Assembly: GCF_010668805.1 (NCBI RefSeq)
Contig: NZ_WUFT01000003.1
Coordinates: 186,001 to 250,000, forward strand
DNA length: 64,000 bases
Direction of reading: 5' to 3'
Source of the DNA: Rhizobium phaseoli
Lineage (GTDB): Bacteria; Pseudomonadota; Alphaproteobacteria; Rhizobiales; Rhizobiaceae
A program made the translations under genes and the position numbers. The notes under the pieces are model-generated. The model was given only the letters and a program-made list of their open reading frames with translations. It searched no databases and was not told the origin of the DNA. Below, one piece after another: positions 28,177-37,675 of this stretch (positions are counted from its first letter, which is position 1; every line of letters starts with the position of its first letter).

Positions 28177-29403
28177 ATGTCCGTCATGGATGCGATCGTT
28201 GTTAGCAAGCCGCAGGCGCACACCGCCGCCAGCCTGGAAAAGCCGTCTTTGATCGGGCTGTCGCGCGAGGAGATGGGAGCGGCACTCCGGGAAAAGGGAG
28301 TGGCCGAGAAGCAGATCAAGATGCGCGTCGCGCAGCTCTGGAACTGGATCTATGTGCGCGGCGTCTCCGATTTCGACCATATGACGAATGTCGCCAAGGA
28401 TATGCGTGAGATGCTGAAGCAGCATTTCACCATCGAACGTCCGGAGATCGTCGAGGAACAGGTCTCCAACGACGGCACGCGCAAATGGCTGCTGCGCTTT
28501 CCCGCGCGGGGCGCCGGGCGCCCCGTCGAGATCGAAGCCGTCTATATTCCGGAAGAGGGCCGCGGCACGCTCTGTCTTTCCAGCCAGGTCGGCTGCACGC
28601 TCACCTGTTCCTTCTGTCATACCGGGACACAGAGGCTGGTGCGCAACCTGACGGCGGAGGAAATTCTGTCGCAGTTGCTGCTTGCCCGCGACCGGCTCGG
28701 CGACTTCCCGGATCGTGAAGCGCCGCAAGGAACGATCATGCCTGCCGAGGGCCGCAAGGTCAGCAATATCGTGATGATGGGCATGGGTGAGCCGCTCTAT
28801 AATTTCGACGCCGTCAAGCAGGCATTGCTGATCGCCACGGATGGCGACGGCCTGTCGCTGTCCAGGCGTCGCGTGACGCTGTCCACCTCCGGCGTCGTGC
28901 CGGAGATCTTCCGCACCGGCGAGGAGATCGGCGTCATGCTGGCAATCTCGCTGCATGCGGTGCGCGATGACCTGCGCGACATTCTCGTGCCGATCAACAA
29001 GAAGTATCCGCTGAAGGAGCTGATCGAGGCGTGCAAGGCCTATCCCGGCCTTTCCAATGCACGACGCATCACCTTCGAATATGTCATGCTGAAAGATGTC
29101 AACGACAGCCTTGAAGACGCCAAGGGGCTGATCAAGCTCTTGAAAGGCGTGCCGGCGAAGATCAACCTCATTCCGTTCAATCCCTGGCCCGGCACCAATT
29201 ACCAGTGTTCCGACTGGGAGCAGATCGAAAAGTTCGCCGATTTCATCAATTCAGCCGGTTACGCCTCGCCGATCCGCACGCCGCGCGGCCGCGACATTCT
29301 TGCCGCCTGCGGCCAGCTGAAATCGGACTCCGAACGGATGCGCAAGACCGAGCGCCTGGCCTTCGAGGCGATGATGATCGCCAATCACGGCGCCGACGAC
29401 TGA
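28177..29403 (+). CDS. rlmN: Dual-specificity 23S rRNA A2503 / tRNA A37 C2-methyltransferase
   Basis: RlmN is a radical-SAM enzyme adding a methyl to C2 of adenosine in 23S rRNA and some tRNAs. The cluster motif is Cys140-TLT-Cys144-SF-Cys147. [22 protein letters not shown] and the conserved late cysteine in ILAACGQL are also present. The protein is 408 residues from the ATG at 28177; a start six bases upstream is equally open. It is monocistronic between the IalB-like gene and an ABC importer. Confidence 0.95.
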   Translation: MSVMDAIVVSKPQAHTAASLEKPSLIGLSREEMGAALREKGVAEKQIKMRVAQLWNWIYVRGVSDFDHMTNVAKDMREMLKQHFTIERPEIVEEQVSNDGTRKWLLRFPARGAGRPVEIEAVYIPEEGRGTLCLSSQVGCTLTCSFCHTGTQRLVRNLTAEEILSQLLLARDRLGDFPDREAPQGTIMPAEGRKVSNIVMMGMGEPLYNFDAVKQALLIATDGDGLSLSRRRVTLSTSGVVPEIFRTGEEIGVMLAISLHAVRDDLRDILVPINKKYPLKELIEACKAYPGLSNARRITFEYVMLKDVNDSLEDAKGLIKLLKGVPAKINLIPFNPWPGTNYQCSDWEQIEKFADFINSAGYASPIRTPRGRDILAACGQLKSDSERMRKTERLAFEAMMIANHGADD

Positions 29404-29496
29404 TCAGCAAGTTTGATCCTTGCTACAATTCTCCTGCATTGATTTAAGCATGCGCTTTTCCTAATAGTGCCGCCAAAATCAATCAGGAGGATACAA

Positions 29497-30450
29497 ATGC
29501 GCCCGATTCTGCTCGCTCTTGCCGCCAGTTTGGCGCTTTCCCTGCCCGCAAAGGCTGACAACGTCACGGTCGCCGTGACGGCGATCGTCGAGCATCCGGC
29601 GCTGGATGCAGCCCGCAAGGGCGTTCTCGATGCGCTGACGGCCGCCGGCTACAAGGAAGGCGAGAACCTGAAATTCGTGTTCGAGTCAGCGCAGGGCAAT
29701 CCGGCGACGGCCGCTCAGATTGCCCGCCAGTTCGCCGGCGACGAGCCGAATGTCATCGTGCCGATCTCGACGCCCTCGGCCCAGGCGGTCGTCTCCTCGA
29801 CGCGCGACATTCCGGTCGTCTTCACCGCCGTGTCGGATCCGCTCGGCGCCCAACTGGTTAAGAACATGGACAAGCCCGGCGGCAACGTCACCGGCCTTTC
29901 CGATATGTCGCCGGTCGCCGAGCATCTGGCGCTGATCAAGGAAATCCTGCCCGATGTGAAAACCATCGGCTATCTCTACAACTCCGGCGAGGCCAATTCC
30001 GTTTCGCTGCTCGCCGTCCTGAAGGTCGAAGCCGAAAAGGCCGGCCTGAAGGTTGTGGAATCGGCTGCGACCAAGTCGGCCGAGGTCCAGGGTGCGGCCC
30101 GCGCCCTCGTCGGCCGTGCCGACGCGATCTACATCCCGACCGACAACACCATCATCTCGGCGCTCGAAGGCGCCGTCGCGGTTGCCGAGGAGAGCAAGCT
30201 GCCGCTCTTCACCGCCGATACGGATTCGGTTTCGCGCGGGTCGATCGCTGCCCTCGGCTTCAACTATTACGATGTCGGTAAGCAGACGGGCGAAATCGTC
30301 GTGCGGGTGCTGAAGGGCGAAAACCCCGGTGATATCGCGGTCAAGACTGCCGCGGGCAGCGATCTCGTCGTCAACAAGGCGGCTGCGGCCAAGATGGGCG
30401 TCACCCTGCCGCAGAGCGTGCTTTCTCGCGCCACTAAGGTCATCGAATAA
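29497..30450 (+). CDS. ABC transporter substrate-binding protein (TrpX-like, PF04392 type)
   Basis: A 317-residue periplasmic protein of the ABC_sub_bind family. It has a signal peptide (MRPILLALAASLALSLPAKAD) followed by a two-domain binding fold: VAVTAIVEHPALDAARKGVLDAL, VPISTPSAQAVVSSTRDIPVVFTAVSDP and GGNVTGLSDMSPV. Relatives bind tryptophan or tyrosine. The start is fixed by AGGAGG eight bases upstream. Permease and ATPase genes follow directly in the order expected of an importer. Confidence 0.93.
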   Translation: MRPILLALAASLALSLPAKADNVTVAVTAIVEHPALDAARKGVLDALTAAGYKEGENLKFVFESAQGNPATAAQIARQFAGDEPNVIVPISTPSAQAVVSSTRDIPVVFTAVSDPLGAQLVKNMDKPGGNVTGLSDMSPVAEHLALIKEILPDVKTIGYLYNSGEANSVSLLAVLKVEAEKAGLKVVESAATKSAEVQGAARALVGRADAIYIPTDNTIISALEGAVAVAEESKLPLFTADTDSVSRGSIAALGFNYYDVGKQTGEIVVRVLKGENPGDIAVKTAAGSDLVVNKAAAAKMGVTLPQSVLSRATKVIE

Positions 30451-30571
30451 TCGGTCGTCGTTCCATCGACTATTCACATTCAGCCGCTCCCGTTTGCACG
30501 GGGGCGGCTCAAGTATTAAAAGGCTGCGGTTTCGCGACGGGCGGAACGGCAACAAAAAGGGGCCAAAAGCC

Positions 30572-31450
30572 TTGAGCCAAATCGCATTCTGGGGGGCCGT
30601 CGAGCTCGGTCTGGTCTATTCCTTCGTCGCTCTCGGCGTCTATCTCGCCTTCCGCATTCTCGACTTTCCCGATCTGACGGTCGACGGCTCGTTTCCGCTA
30701 GGTGCTGCGGTGACCGCGGTGCTGATCATCGCCGGTCTCAATGCCTGGCTTGCGGCCCTGGTCGCGATGGCGGCCGGTGCCGGTGCGGGCATGGTAACGG
30801 CGCTGCTCAACGTGCGCTTCAAGATCCTCAACCTGCTCGCCTCGATCCTGACGATGATCGCGCTGTTTTCCGTCAATCTCAGGGTGATGGGCAAGCCCAA
30901 TGTCGCCCTCATCAATGCCGATACGATGATCAGCCCGTTCTTCGGCCATGGCCTTCGCGATTTCTACGTGCGGCCGCTCTTCGTCGGCGTTCTTGTGATC
31001 GTCGCCCTCGTCCTGGTCTGGCGTTTCCTCGAAAGCGACGCCGGGCTTGCCATGCGGGCGACCGGCGCCAATGCGCGGATGGCCCGCGCCCAGGGCGTCG
31101 ATACCAGCCGGCAGATCTATCTCGGCATGGCGATCTCGAATGCGCTGGTGGCGTTTGGCGGTGCGCTGTTTGCCCAGACCAACGGCTTTGCCGACGTCAC
31201 TTCGGGTGTCGGTACCATCGTCGTCGGTCTTGCCGCCGTCATCATCGGCGAGACGCTGCTCGGGCGCCGCGGGTTGTTGATCGCGTTGATCGGCTGCGTG
31301 CTCGGCTCGATCCTCTATCGCATCGCCATCCAGCTGGCGCTGTCGAGCGACGTCATCGGCCTGCAGGCGTCCGACCTCAATTTCGTGACGGCGGTGCTGG
31401 TGACGGTGGCGCTCATCCTTCCCCGTCTCCGCGGAGGTGCCGCATCATGA
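30572..31450 (+). CDS. ABC transporter permease (TrpY-like, branched-chain permease fold)
   Basis: A 292-residue permease with eight or nine membrane helices of the LivH-like type. It begins at a TTG (LSQIAFWGAVELGLVYSFVALGVYLAFRIL), preceded by an AAAAGGGG stretch. Family landmarks are DFPDLTVDGSFPLGAAV near residue 35 and ATGANARMARAQGVDT in the coupling-helix loop. It overlaps the ATPase gene by four bases (ATGA) and lies about 120 bases after the binding protein. Confidence 0.92.
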   Translation: MSQIAFWGAVELGLVYSFVALGVYLAFRILDFPDLTVDGSFPLGAAVTAVLIIAGLNAWLAALVAMAAGAGAGMVTALLNVRFKILNLLASILTMIALFSVNLRVMGKPNVALINADTMISPFFGHGLRDFYVRPLFVGVLVIVALVLVWRFLESDAGLAMRATGANARMARAQGVDTSRQIYLGMAISNALVAFGGALFAQTNGFADVTSGVGTIVVGLAAVIIGETLLGRRGLLIALIGCVLGSILYRIAIQLALSSDVIGLQASDLNFVTAVLVTVALILPRLRGGAAS

Positions 31451-32241
31451 TCAGCGTCAAGGATATCAAGGTCGTTTTCGGCCGCGGCACGCCGTTGCAG
31501 AAGCAGGCGCTGAACGGTGTCAGCCTGACCATCGAGCAGGGCTCCTTCGTCACCGTCATCGGCTCCAACGGCGCCGGCAAATCGACGCTGCTTGGCGTGC
31601 TTGCCGGCGACGTCCTGCCGAGCGAGGGGCAGGTGCTGATCGGCAAGAACGAGGTGACGCGCAAGTCGACGGCATCGCGCGCCGGTCTCGTTGCGCGCGT
31701 CTTCCAGGATCCGCTGACGGGAAGCTGCGGTTCGCTGTCGATCGAGGAAAATCTTGCTCTGGCTGCCCGCCGCGGCGAGAAGCGCGGGCTTGCGCCAGCG
31801 CTCGGCGGCAACAGGCGCGATTATTTCCGGGAGCGGATTGCCGAACTCAATCTCGGGCTGGAAAACCGGCTGAAGGACCGCATGGATCTGCTCTCCGGCG
31901 GCCAGCGCCAAGCCGTTTCGCTTGTCATGGCGACGCTTGCAGGCTCGGAAGTGCTGCTGCTCGACGAACATACGGCAGCGCTCGATCCCGGGATGGCGGA
32001 GTTCGTGATGAACCTCACCCAGAAGATCGTTGCCGAGCGCAAGCTGACGACGATGATGGTGACGCACTCGATGCGTCAGGCGCTGGATTACGGCCACCGC
32101 ACGATTATGCTGCATGGCGGCGAGATCGTTCTCGACGTGGCGGGCGACAACCGAAAGAACCTCCAGGTCGAGGACCTGATCGCCATGTTCCGCAAGATGC
32201 GCGGCCAGACGCTCGACGATGATGCTTTGCTGATCGGCTAA
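31447..32241 (+). CDS. ABC transporter ATP-binding protein (TrpZ-like)
   Basis: The 264-residue ATPase of the importer. Walker A is GSNGAGKST, the signature LSGGQRQAVSLVMA, Walker B LLLDEHTAALDP and the H-loop MVTHSM. The aspartate/histidine variation in Walker B (DEHT) is typical of this transporter family. The stop lies inside the first unit of a short tandem duplication (32231-32273). Confidence 0.93.
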   Translation: MISVKDIKVVFGRGTPLQKQALNGVSLTIEQGSFVTVIGSNGAGKSTLLGVLAGDVLPSEGQVLIGKNEVTRKSTASRAGLVARVFQDPLTGSCGSLSIEENLALAARRGEKRGLAPALGGNRRDYFRERIAELNLGLENRLKDRMDLLSGGQRQAVSLVMATLAGSEVLLLDEHTAALDPGMAEFVMNLTQKIVAERKLTTMMVTHSMRQALDYGHRTIMLHGGEIVLDVAGDNRKNLQVEDLIAMFRKMRGQTLDDDALLIG

Positions 32242-32273
32242 GGCGACAGCGTGATCGGCTAAGGCCGACAGCG
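32231..32273. repeat. Tandem duplication over the ATPase stop codon
   Basis: TGATCGGCTAAGGCGACAGC (32231-32250) is repeated with one inserted C from 32252 to 32273. The stop codon TAA belongs to the first unit. A third partial unit (GCTGATCG) follows. It looks like a recent slippage duplication with no effect on the protein. Confidence 0.7.
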
Positions 32274-32305
32274 TGCTGATCGTCTAGCGACCGCGGATTG
32301 GCTGA

Positions 32306-32947
32306 TCATCTGGCCTGGGTGAGCAGGATTTTCGCGGCAAAGATCGAGAAGACGCCGGCGAAGGTGTAGTCCATGCCGCGCAACACCTTCTTGTTGGTCT
32401 GCAGCCAGGAGGCCAGCCAGTCGGCGGCAAAGACGACGCTGGCATTGACCGGCATGCCGATCAGGATGAAGCAAAGCCCGAGGAAAAGCAGCTTCTGCGT
32501 GACGGCGGGATCGCCGGCGCTGACGAATTGCGGCAGGAAGGTCATGAAAAAGATGATGACCTTGGGGTTCAGAAGATTGACCCAGAAACCCGACGAGATG
32601 TTCGAAAGCGCCGAGCCCTTCCGCGCCTCGACCTTGGCGACGGTGAGCTTCGAGCCGAAGCGGATCGCCTGCACGGCCAGCCAGAGCAGATAGGCGGCAC
32701 CGCCGGTCTTCAGGATCAGGAAGGCGGTCGGCGAGGCGGTGATCAGCGCAGAAATGCCGAAAGCGACCAGCATGGTATGAACGACGATCCCGAGGCTGGT
32801 GCCGACAACGACGAAAAGAGCCGCCTTCTTGCCCTGGGCCAGCGAACGGCTGATCGACAGCGTCATGTCGGGGCCTGGGGTCGCCGCCAGCAACAGCGTC
32901 GCGGCGGCAAAGGCGAGAAGCGTCGACAGGCTGGGCAGGAAATCCAT
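32306..32947 (-). CDS. LysE/RhtB family amino-acid exporter
   Basis: A 213-residue protein with six hydrophobic segments of the LysE/RhtB family, exporting amino acids or related metabolites. The start region with TPGPDMTLSISRSLAQGKKAAL and the middle GFWVNLLNPKVIIFFMTFLPQFV are diagnostic. Substrate cannot be assigned. It is convergent with the ABC importer and follows the SDR gene on the minus strand. Confidence 0.9.
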   Translation of the reverse strand: MDFLPSLSTLLAFAAATLLLAATPGPDMTLSISRSLAQGKKAALFVVVGTSLGIVVHTMLVAFGISALITASPTAFLILKTGGAAYLLWLAVQAIRFGSKLTVAKVEARKGSALSNISSGFWVNLLNPKVIIFFMTFLPQFVSAGDPAVTQKLLFLGLCFILIGMPVNASVVFAADWLASWLQTNKKVLRGMDYTFAGVFSIFAAKILLTQAR

Positions 32948-33031
32948 GGCACACTCTGAAAGCCGGAAAGATCCGACGATTTCTTACTCGGCTTCCAGAA
33001 AATTACCAATCAAACCTTGGAATAGTACCGA

Positions 33032-33883
33032 TCACTTCTGTTCCAGGAAGGCCTTGAACTTGTCGCCGTAATCCTTGTGCCAGCGTGACAGCGGCGGGCG
33101 GTTGTCGATGATGTCGCCGGCTGCCCAGGCCATGCGGCGTTCGTCGACCGGCCGGGCCACGTCATTGTCGGGGCAGAGGATATAGAAATCGCCGCGCTCG
33201 AGACTTTCGACCATGAAATCGACGGTCTGCTCCGGCGTCCAGGCGGCGGCCGGCTTTTCCGCGCGGTCGCCCTTGGTGAGGCCGGTGAAGACGAAGCCGG
33301 GGATCAGCAGATGTGCGGAGATCTTTCCGCCGTCGATGTTGCGAAGCTCGTGCTCGAGCGCTTCGGTAAAGACCTTCACGCCCGATTTGGAGATATTGTA
33401 GGCGGGATTGCCGGGCGGCGTGGTGATGCCTTGCTTCGAGCCGGTGTTGATGATCAGGCCGGGTTCACCGTGCGACAGCATCTTCGGGCCGAAGGTGCGC
33501 GTACCGTTGATGACGCCCATCAGATTGACGGCGAAGATATGGTCCCAGTTCCCCTGCGAGCTGAAGATCGAGGTTTCCGGGCCGATGCCGGCATTGTTCA
33601 TCAGCACGTGCACGCGGCCGAAACGCTGGAGCACGGCGCGTTCGAGCGCCTCCAGCGAGTCCTTGGATGCGACGTCGGTTTCGACCGCCATCACATTCTC
33701 CTCGCCGGCGATGGCCTTGAGTTCTTCGGCGGCCTCGGCCAGCCGGTCGCCGCCGAGATCGGCGATGACGGCGCTCATGCCGCGCCCGGCGAAATATTTT
33801 GCCGCCGCCAGGCCGATGCCGGAAGCGCCGCCGGTGATGACGGCAACATTGGACTTCTTGAAAATGTCTTGAATATTCGTCAC
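33032..33883 (-). CDS. Short-chain dehydrogenase/reductase
   Basis: A 283-residue classical SDR. The dinucleotide motif is TGGASGIGLA near residue 16, then NNAGIG, and the catalytic Ser-Tyr-Lys with Tyr and Lys in PAYNISKSGVK. The start is a GTG at 33883 preceded by GGAG; the frame is open upstream but unlike the family. The C terminus (FYILCPDNDVARPVDERRM) is shared with rhizobial SDRs of unknown substrate. It is divergent from argG. Confidence 0.9.
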   Translation of the reverse strand: MTNIQDIFKKSNVAVITGGASGIGLAAAKYFAGRGMSAVIADLGGDRLAEAAEELKAIAGEENVMAVETDVASKDSLEALERAVLQRFGRVHVLMNNAGIGPETSIFSSQGNWDHIFAVNLMGVINGTRTFGPKMLSHGEPGLIINTGSKQGITTPPGNPAYNISKSGVKVFTEALEHELRNIDGGKISAHLLIPGFVFTGLTKGDRAEKPAAAWTPEQTVDFMVESLERGDFYILCPDNDVARPVDERRMAWAAGDIIDNRPPLSRWHKDYGDKFKAFLEQK

Positions 33884-34061
33884 GGCTCGGTCTCTCCAGG
33901 AGCGTTGTTCGGACGCAGCCGAATATGGGCTCCGCTTTGGCGCTGTCAAACGCTATTGGCGCATGGGCCGTCGCGCTTGCCCTTGCGTCACGCGCCAATC
34001 TCGCTAAAAGTGCCGCGACACCGGGTTTTCGCCGGCCTTTTATGCAACGGACCTCATCATC

Positions 34062-35285
34062 ATGGCATCATACAAAGACGTGAAGAAAGTCGTTCTCGCC
34101 TATTCCGGCGGCCTCGACACCTCGATCATCCTGAAGTGGCTGCAGACCGAGCTCGGCGCCGAAGTCGTCACCTTCACCGCCGATCTCGGCCAGGGCGAAG
34201 AGCTGGAGCCGGCGCGCAAGAAGGCCGAAATGCTCGGCATCAAGGAGATCTACATCGAGGACGTGCGCGAGGAATTCGTGCGCGATTTCGTCTTCCCGAT
34301 GTTCCGTGCCAATGCCGTTTACGAGGGCGTCTACCTGCTCGGCACCTCGATCGCCCGTCCGTTGATTTCCAAGCATCTGATCGATATCGCCCGCAAGACG
34401 GGCGCCGATGCGATCGCCCATGGCGCGACCGGCAAGGGCAACGACCAGGTCCGTTTCGAGCTGTCCGCCTATGCTTTGAACCCCGACATCAAGATCATCG
34501 CGCCGTGGCGCGACTGGGCGTTCAAGAGCCGCACCGACCTGCTGGCCTTCGCCGAACAGCATCAGATCCCCGTTGCCAAGGACAAGAAGGGCGAGGCGCC
34601 GTTCTCCGTCGACGCCAACCTTCTGCATTCGTCCTCCGAGGGCAAGGTTCTCGAGGACCCGTCTCAGGAGGCGCCGGAATATGTGCACATGCGCACCATT
34701 TCGCCCGAGGCTGCACCCGACAAGGCAACGGTGATCAAGGTCGATTTCGAAAAGGGTGACGCGGTTTCGATCAATGGCGTGCGGATGAGCCCGGCGACAC
34801 TCTTGGCGACGCTCAACAATTACGGCCGCGACAACGGCATCGGCCGTCTCGACCTCGTCGAGAACCGTTATGTCGGCATGAAGTCGCGCGGCGTCTACGA
34901 AACGCCAGGCGGCACGATCCTGCTCTCGGCGCATCGCGCTATCGAATCGATCACGCTCGACCGGGGTGCCGCCCATCTCAAGGACGAGATCATGCCGCGC
35001 TACGCCGAGCTGATCTATTTCGGCTTCTGGTTCTCGCCGGAGCGCGAGATGCTGCAGGCGCTGATCGACAAGAGCCAGGAGCATGTCGAAGGCGAAGTGA
35101 CGCTGAAGCTCTACAAGGGCAATGTCATGGTCATCGGCCGCGAAAGCGAAAAGTCGCTCTATTCCGACAAGCTCGTCACCTTCGAGGACGATCAGGGCGC
35201 CTACGACCAGAAGGATGCCGCCGGCTTCATCAAGCTCAACGCGCTGCGCCTGCGTACGCTCGGCAAGCGCAATCTCAAGAAGTAG
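34062..35285 (+). CDS. argG: Argininosuccinate synthase
   Basis: ArgG joins citrulline and aspartate with ATP in arginine synthesis. The 407-residue protein has the PP-loop AYSGGLDTS (residues 13-21), [14 protein letters not shown], and LSSSS-like [24 protein letters not shown] and the closing [13 protein letters not shown] are typical. It is a single gene followed by a terminator; the aspartate-using partner reaction makes an interesting contrast with the adjacent PurA paralogue. Confidence 0.97.
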   Translation: MASYKDVKKVVLAYSGGLDTSIILKWLQTELGAEVVTFTADLGQGEELEPARKKAEMLGIKEIYIEDVREEFVRDFVFPMFRANAVYEGVYLLGTSIARPLISKHLIDIARKTGADAIAHGATGKGNDQVRFELSAYALNPDIKIIAPWRDWAFKSRTDLLAFAEQHQIPVAKDKKGEAPFSVDANLLHSSSEGKVLEDPSQEAPEYVHMRTISPEAAPDKATVIKVDFEKGDAVSINGVRMSPATLLATLNNYGRDNGIGRLDLVENRYVGMKSRGVYETPGGTILLSAHRAIESITLDRGAAHLKDEIMPRYAELIYFGFWFSPEREMLQALIDKSQEHVEGEVTLKLYKGNVMVIGRESEKSLYSDKLVTFEDDQGAYDQKDAAGFIKLNALRLRTLGKRNLKK

Positions 35286-35310
35286 TCACGGTCGCTTGCG
35301 CACCGGATAT

Positions 35311-35345
35311 GAGCCCGCCGGCATTGCCGCGCGGGCTCTTTCATT
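35311..35345 (+). terminator. Intrinsic terminator after argG
   Basis: GAGCCCGC (35311-35318) pairs with GCGGGCTC (35331-35338) and is followed by TTTCATT. The same hairpin is just past the stop of the convergent PurA-like gene, so it may serve both. Confidence 0.8.
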
Positions 35346-36567
35346 GCTCAGCGATTTCTGCCGCGGCTGCATCCATATACAGCCTGACATCCCCGCGCCG
35401 CGGTCCCCAGCTCTCGGCCCAGAGCGGCAGGCCGACCAGTTCGGCTATATCAGCCGCCGCTTTGGCAGGATCAAGCGGCATCACCCCTCCGCAATCCGTC
35501 ACGGTAAAACCATCCTCCGTCTGATCGAGGCAGGTCACCGCAAGCCCTGCTCTGACCGTGATACCGTTGCGGTCCGACGTCAGATCGCGGGTGATGGCCT
35601 CACGCAACGGGCCGAGATCGAGCGGCGCAAGCCTTAGGCATCCCTGCCACTCGTTCGGAGCATTGGTGGGGTCGACGACATTGATGCCGGGGAGTGCGGC
35701 AACTTCCCCCTTGAGGGGCCCTGCGCCGTGCCGGGTGGTGTAGCAGCGCGTCGCATATGTCGCGTCCAGCTCGGTGATACCCGCCTCGGCGGCGACAGCG
35801 AGCATGTTGGCGAGCCCGGTTTTCGAACGGGTGACGTGGGGAAAAACGCCACTGTCCTGATCAAGCCCGAGGCCCTGTGCCGCTTCGAAGATAACAGAGC
35901 GGCGTTCGCACAGCCGTCGGTCGGGCCAGAGCGTGACGCGGTCGAGATAGGCGGCGCAATCGGCCTCGAAGCGGGCGATGGTGGTGTCGTCAGCCAGTGC
36001 GGTGGCCAGTTCTGCGGGCAGGGCGGTGATGCCGAGGGCGGCCAGCCGGAGTGGCACCCAGGCATCGCGGATGGAAACAAGGCGGGCGTGCAGATCGGGG
36101 CGGAACAGATTCTTGGTCGAGAGGGCGAATTCCGGGTGCAGATTGCGCTCGATGGTCTCACCGAAGCCGAGGCCGCAACTGCCATGACGGGCGGCGCCGC
36201 GCGCCAGCTCCAAGGCCTGGTTGATGATGACGTCGAACGGCGTGGTGACCGGCGCACGCGGGTCGCTGCTGATCTCAGGCTTCACACCCAGCTGGCCGAG
36301 GGCGGCCAATTCGTCGAGCAGCAGCATCGGATGAGCGACGAAGAAACGGCTGAAATGGGTGACAGCCCCGGCAAAGCTGCCCGCGCCGACATGGTGAAAG
36401 ACATGACGGGCACCGGCGTCGCCAAGCACGGTATGACCGGCCTGAGCCCCGCCATTGCTGCGAACCACCACGGCCCCCGGCGTGGCTGCGGCGAGGCGAT
36501 CGACCATCAGTCCCTTGCCTTCGTCGCCATAAAGCGCGCCTATTACGGCCTGTGCCTGGCTGCTCAT
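35341..36567 (-). CDS. Adenylosuccinate synthetase paralogue with altered substrate loop
   Basis: A 408-residue PurA-fold protein. Kept features are the GTP/IMP loop YGDEGKG (Asp15, Lys18), the catalytic histidine in AGHTV (His45), FEAAQG with Gln230, the VT pair with Thr245, and TRHGAGP. Changed features, judged against PurA from memory, are GGHNAGHT becoming GGAQAGHT (Asn to Gln), TTGRGIGP becoming RHGSCGLG, and the arginine-rich aspartate-binding loop (GRxRRxGWxD) replaced by PTNAPNEWQG (299-308). GTP-dependent ligation to a substrate other than aspartate or IMP is therefore possible. It is downstream of the vWA gene on the same strand, 130 bases away. It is not the housekeeping purA. Confidence 0.8.
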   Translation of the reverse strand: MSSQAQAVIGALYGDEGKGLMVDRLAAATPGAVVVRSNGGAQAGHTVLGDAGARHVFHHVGAGSFAGAVTHFSRFFVAHPMLLLDELAALGQLGVKPEISSDPRAPVTTPFDVIINQALELARGAARHGSCGLGFGETIERNLHPEFALSTKNLFRPDLHARLVSIRDAWVPLRLAALGITALPAELATALADDTTIARFEADCAAYLDRVTLWPDRRLCERRSVIFEAAQGLGLDQDSGVFPHVTRSKTGLANMLAVAAEAGITELDATYATRCYTTRHGAGPLKGEVAALPGINVVDPTNAPNEWQGCLRLAPLDLGPLREAITRDLTSDRNGITVRAGLAVTCLDQTEDGFTVTDCGGVMPLDPAKAAADIAELVGLPLWAESWGPRRGDVRLYMDAAAAEIAEQ

Positions 36568-36630
36568 GCTCTGCTCCTCAAAATGGCGCCCGGAGCGCGC
36601 CGCGGCTTTTGTTCTGGAAGGTATGGGCTA

Positions 36631-36694
36631 GAGCGGTTCAGAACCGCTCCAACCCTTTGCTTAAATCCCTGGGGAAAGTGCTTGGCACTTTCCC
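36631..36694. repeat. Two hairpins between the vWA and PurA-like genes
   Basis: GAGCGGTTC (36631-36639) and GAACCGCTC (36641-36649) form a perfect inverted repeat. GGGAAAGTGC (36672-36681) and GCACTTTCCC (36685-36694) form a second. Sequences of this type are scattered between genes in Rhizobium. Neither has a T-run on the minus strand, so read-through from the vWA gene into the PurA-like gene is possible. Confidence 0.7.
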
Positions 36695-36697
36695 GGA

Positions 36698-37600
36698 TTA
36701 GAAGAATGGCAGCAGGCGCCGCTTCGGGCGTTCGCCGATGGCCTTGGCGACGACTGCGGCAGCCGCACCCGGCCAGCTGGCGGCGACGTCGCCGGCATCC
36801 CGGCCCTCGGTGATCTCGATGATCGAGACCACCAGTTCGGCAATGCGCCGGTGATCATCGAGCACGAAGGTCCGGCCTGGCAGCAACGGCTGCCAGCTCG
36901 CGAGCACCCGCTCGAGCCGCCTGGCGGCATAGCCGTCGCGGATGACGATGTGGAAGACCTCGTAGGATCTCTGCGCCATCGCCAGGCATTCTCGGGCGTT
37001 CAGACCACGCGGCGGTTCGATGCCGAAGATGCGGGCGATCTGGTCGGCCGTCATGCCATTGTGAACCGGCTCGTCGCCAATGGTGAAGAGATAGCCCTTG
37101 CGGCCGTGTCTTTCGAAGGCATCGGTCGAGGTTTTGAGCGCCGCCAGAAGGTGGGCGGCGCTGTAACTCTCGCCCTCATTGCCACCGCCATTGCCTTCCA
37201 GCCACAAGGCGCGGATCTGGCTGGCAAGCGAGATATCGGCCTCGAACTGGGTGGCCTGCAGGGGTGCCGCGTCGGTATACGCATCTCCTATCGCCGCCAC
37301 CATGATATGCGGATCGGATACCGGTCGGCGGTCGTAAATCTCCGACGTCAGGGTGATGAGCCCGCCGCGCATAAGCTCGTGGGCGATCATGCCCATCGAG
37401 CCGGTCACATCCGAGGCCAGGATAATCGGGGTCGAGTGCGGATTGTAGGCACTGTCGCGGCTCTCGCGGGTGGCAAAACGCGCCGGATCGAACTGCGGAT
37501 CAATGCCGGTGGCGCCGAATACTTCCGACCGGCTGCGGCCATCCACATGCCGTGCGTTGTAGGCCGCCCAGTCGGCCGTGCTGAAACGTCCCATACCCAT
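36698..37600 (-). CDS. vWA (MIDAS) domain protein
   Basis: A 300-residue soluble protein built around a von Willebrand A domain (about 57-270). The metal site is Asp64-x-Thr66-Gly-Ser68-Met (LASDVTGSMG), with a second acidic residue in FTIGDEP (Asp176). Between them lie the unusual motifs GDAYTD (105-110), QATQFEAD and EGNGGGNEGESY (135-146). No signal peptide or membrane segment is seen. The start at 37600 is fixed by AAAGGAG seven bases upstream. Function is unknown. It is transcribed toward the PurA-like gene and divergently from the NrtR-type regulator. Confidence 0.85.
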   Translation of the reverse strand: MGMGRFSTADWAAYNARHVDGRSRSEVFGATGIDPQFDPARFATRESRDSAYNPHSTPIILASDVTGSMGMIAHELMRGGLITLTSEIYDRRPVSDPHIMVAAIGDAYTDAAPLQATQFEADISLASQIRALWLEGNGGGNEGESYSAAHLLAALKTSTDAFERHGRKGYLFTIGDEPVHNGMTADQIARIFGIEPPRGLNARECLAMAQRSYEVFHIVIRDGYAARRLERVLASWQPLLPGRTFVLDDHRRIAELVVSIIEITEGRDAGDVAASWPGAAAAVVAKAIGERPKRRLLPFF

Positions 37601-37675
37601 GGCATCACTCCTTTGCTGTTGCCTTGGCGATCCGGCTCGGGCGTCCTGCCCGCTGCCTTCGTGCCAATTATATAT

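Noticed and set aside
35341..36567. Calling this gene the housekeeping purA
   Set aside because: Several substrate-binding motifs differ and the gene sits in a regulated divergent cluster; a normal purA is expected elsewhere.
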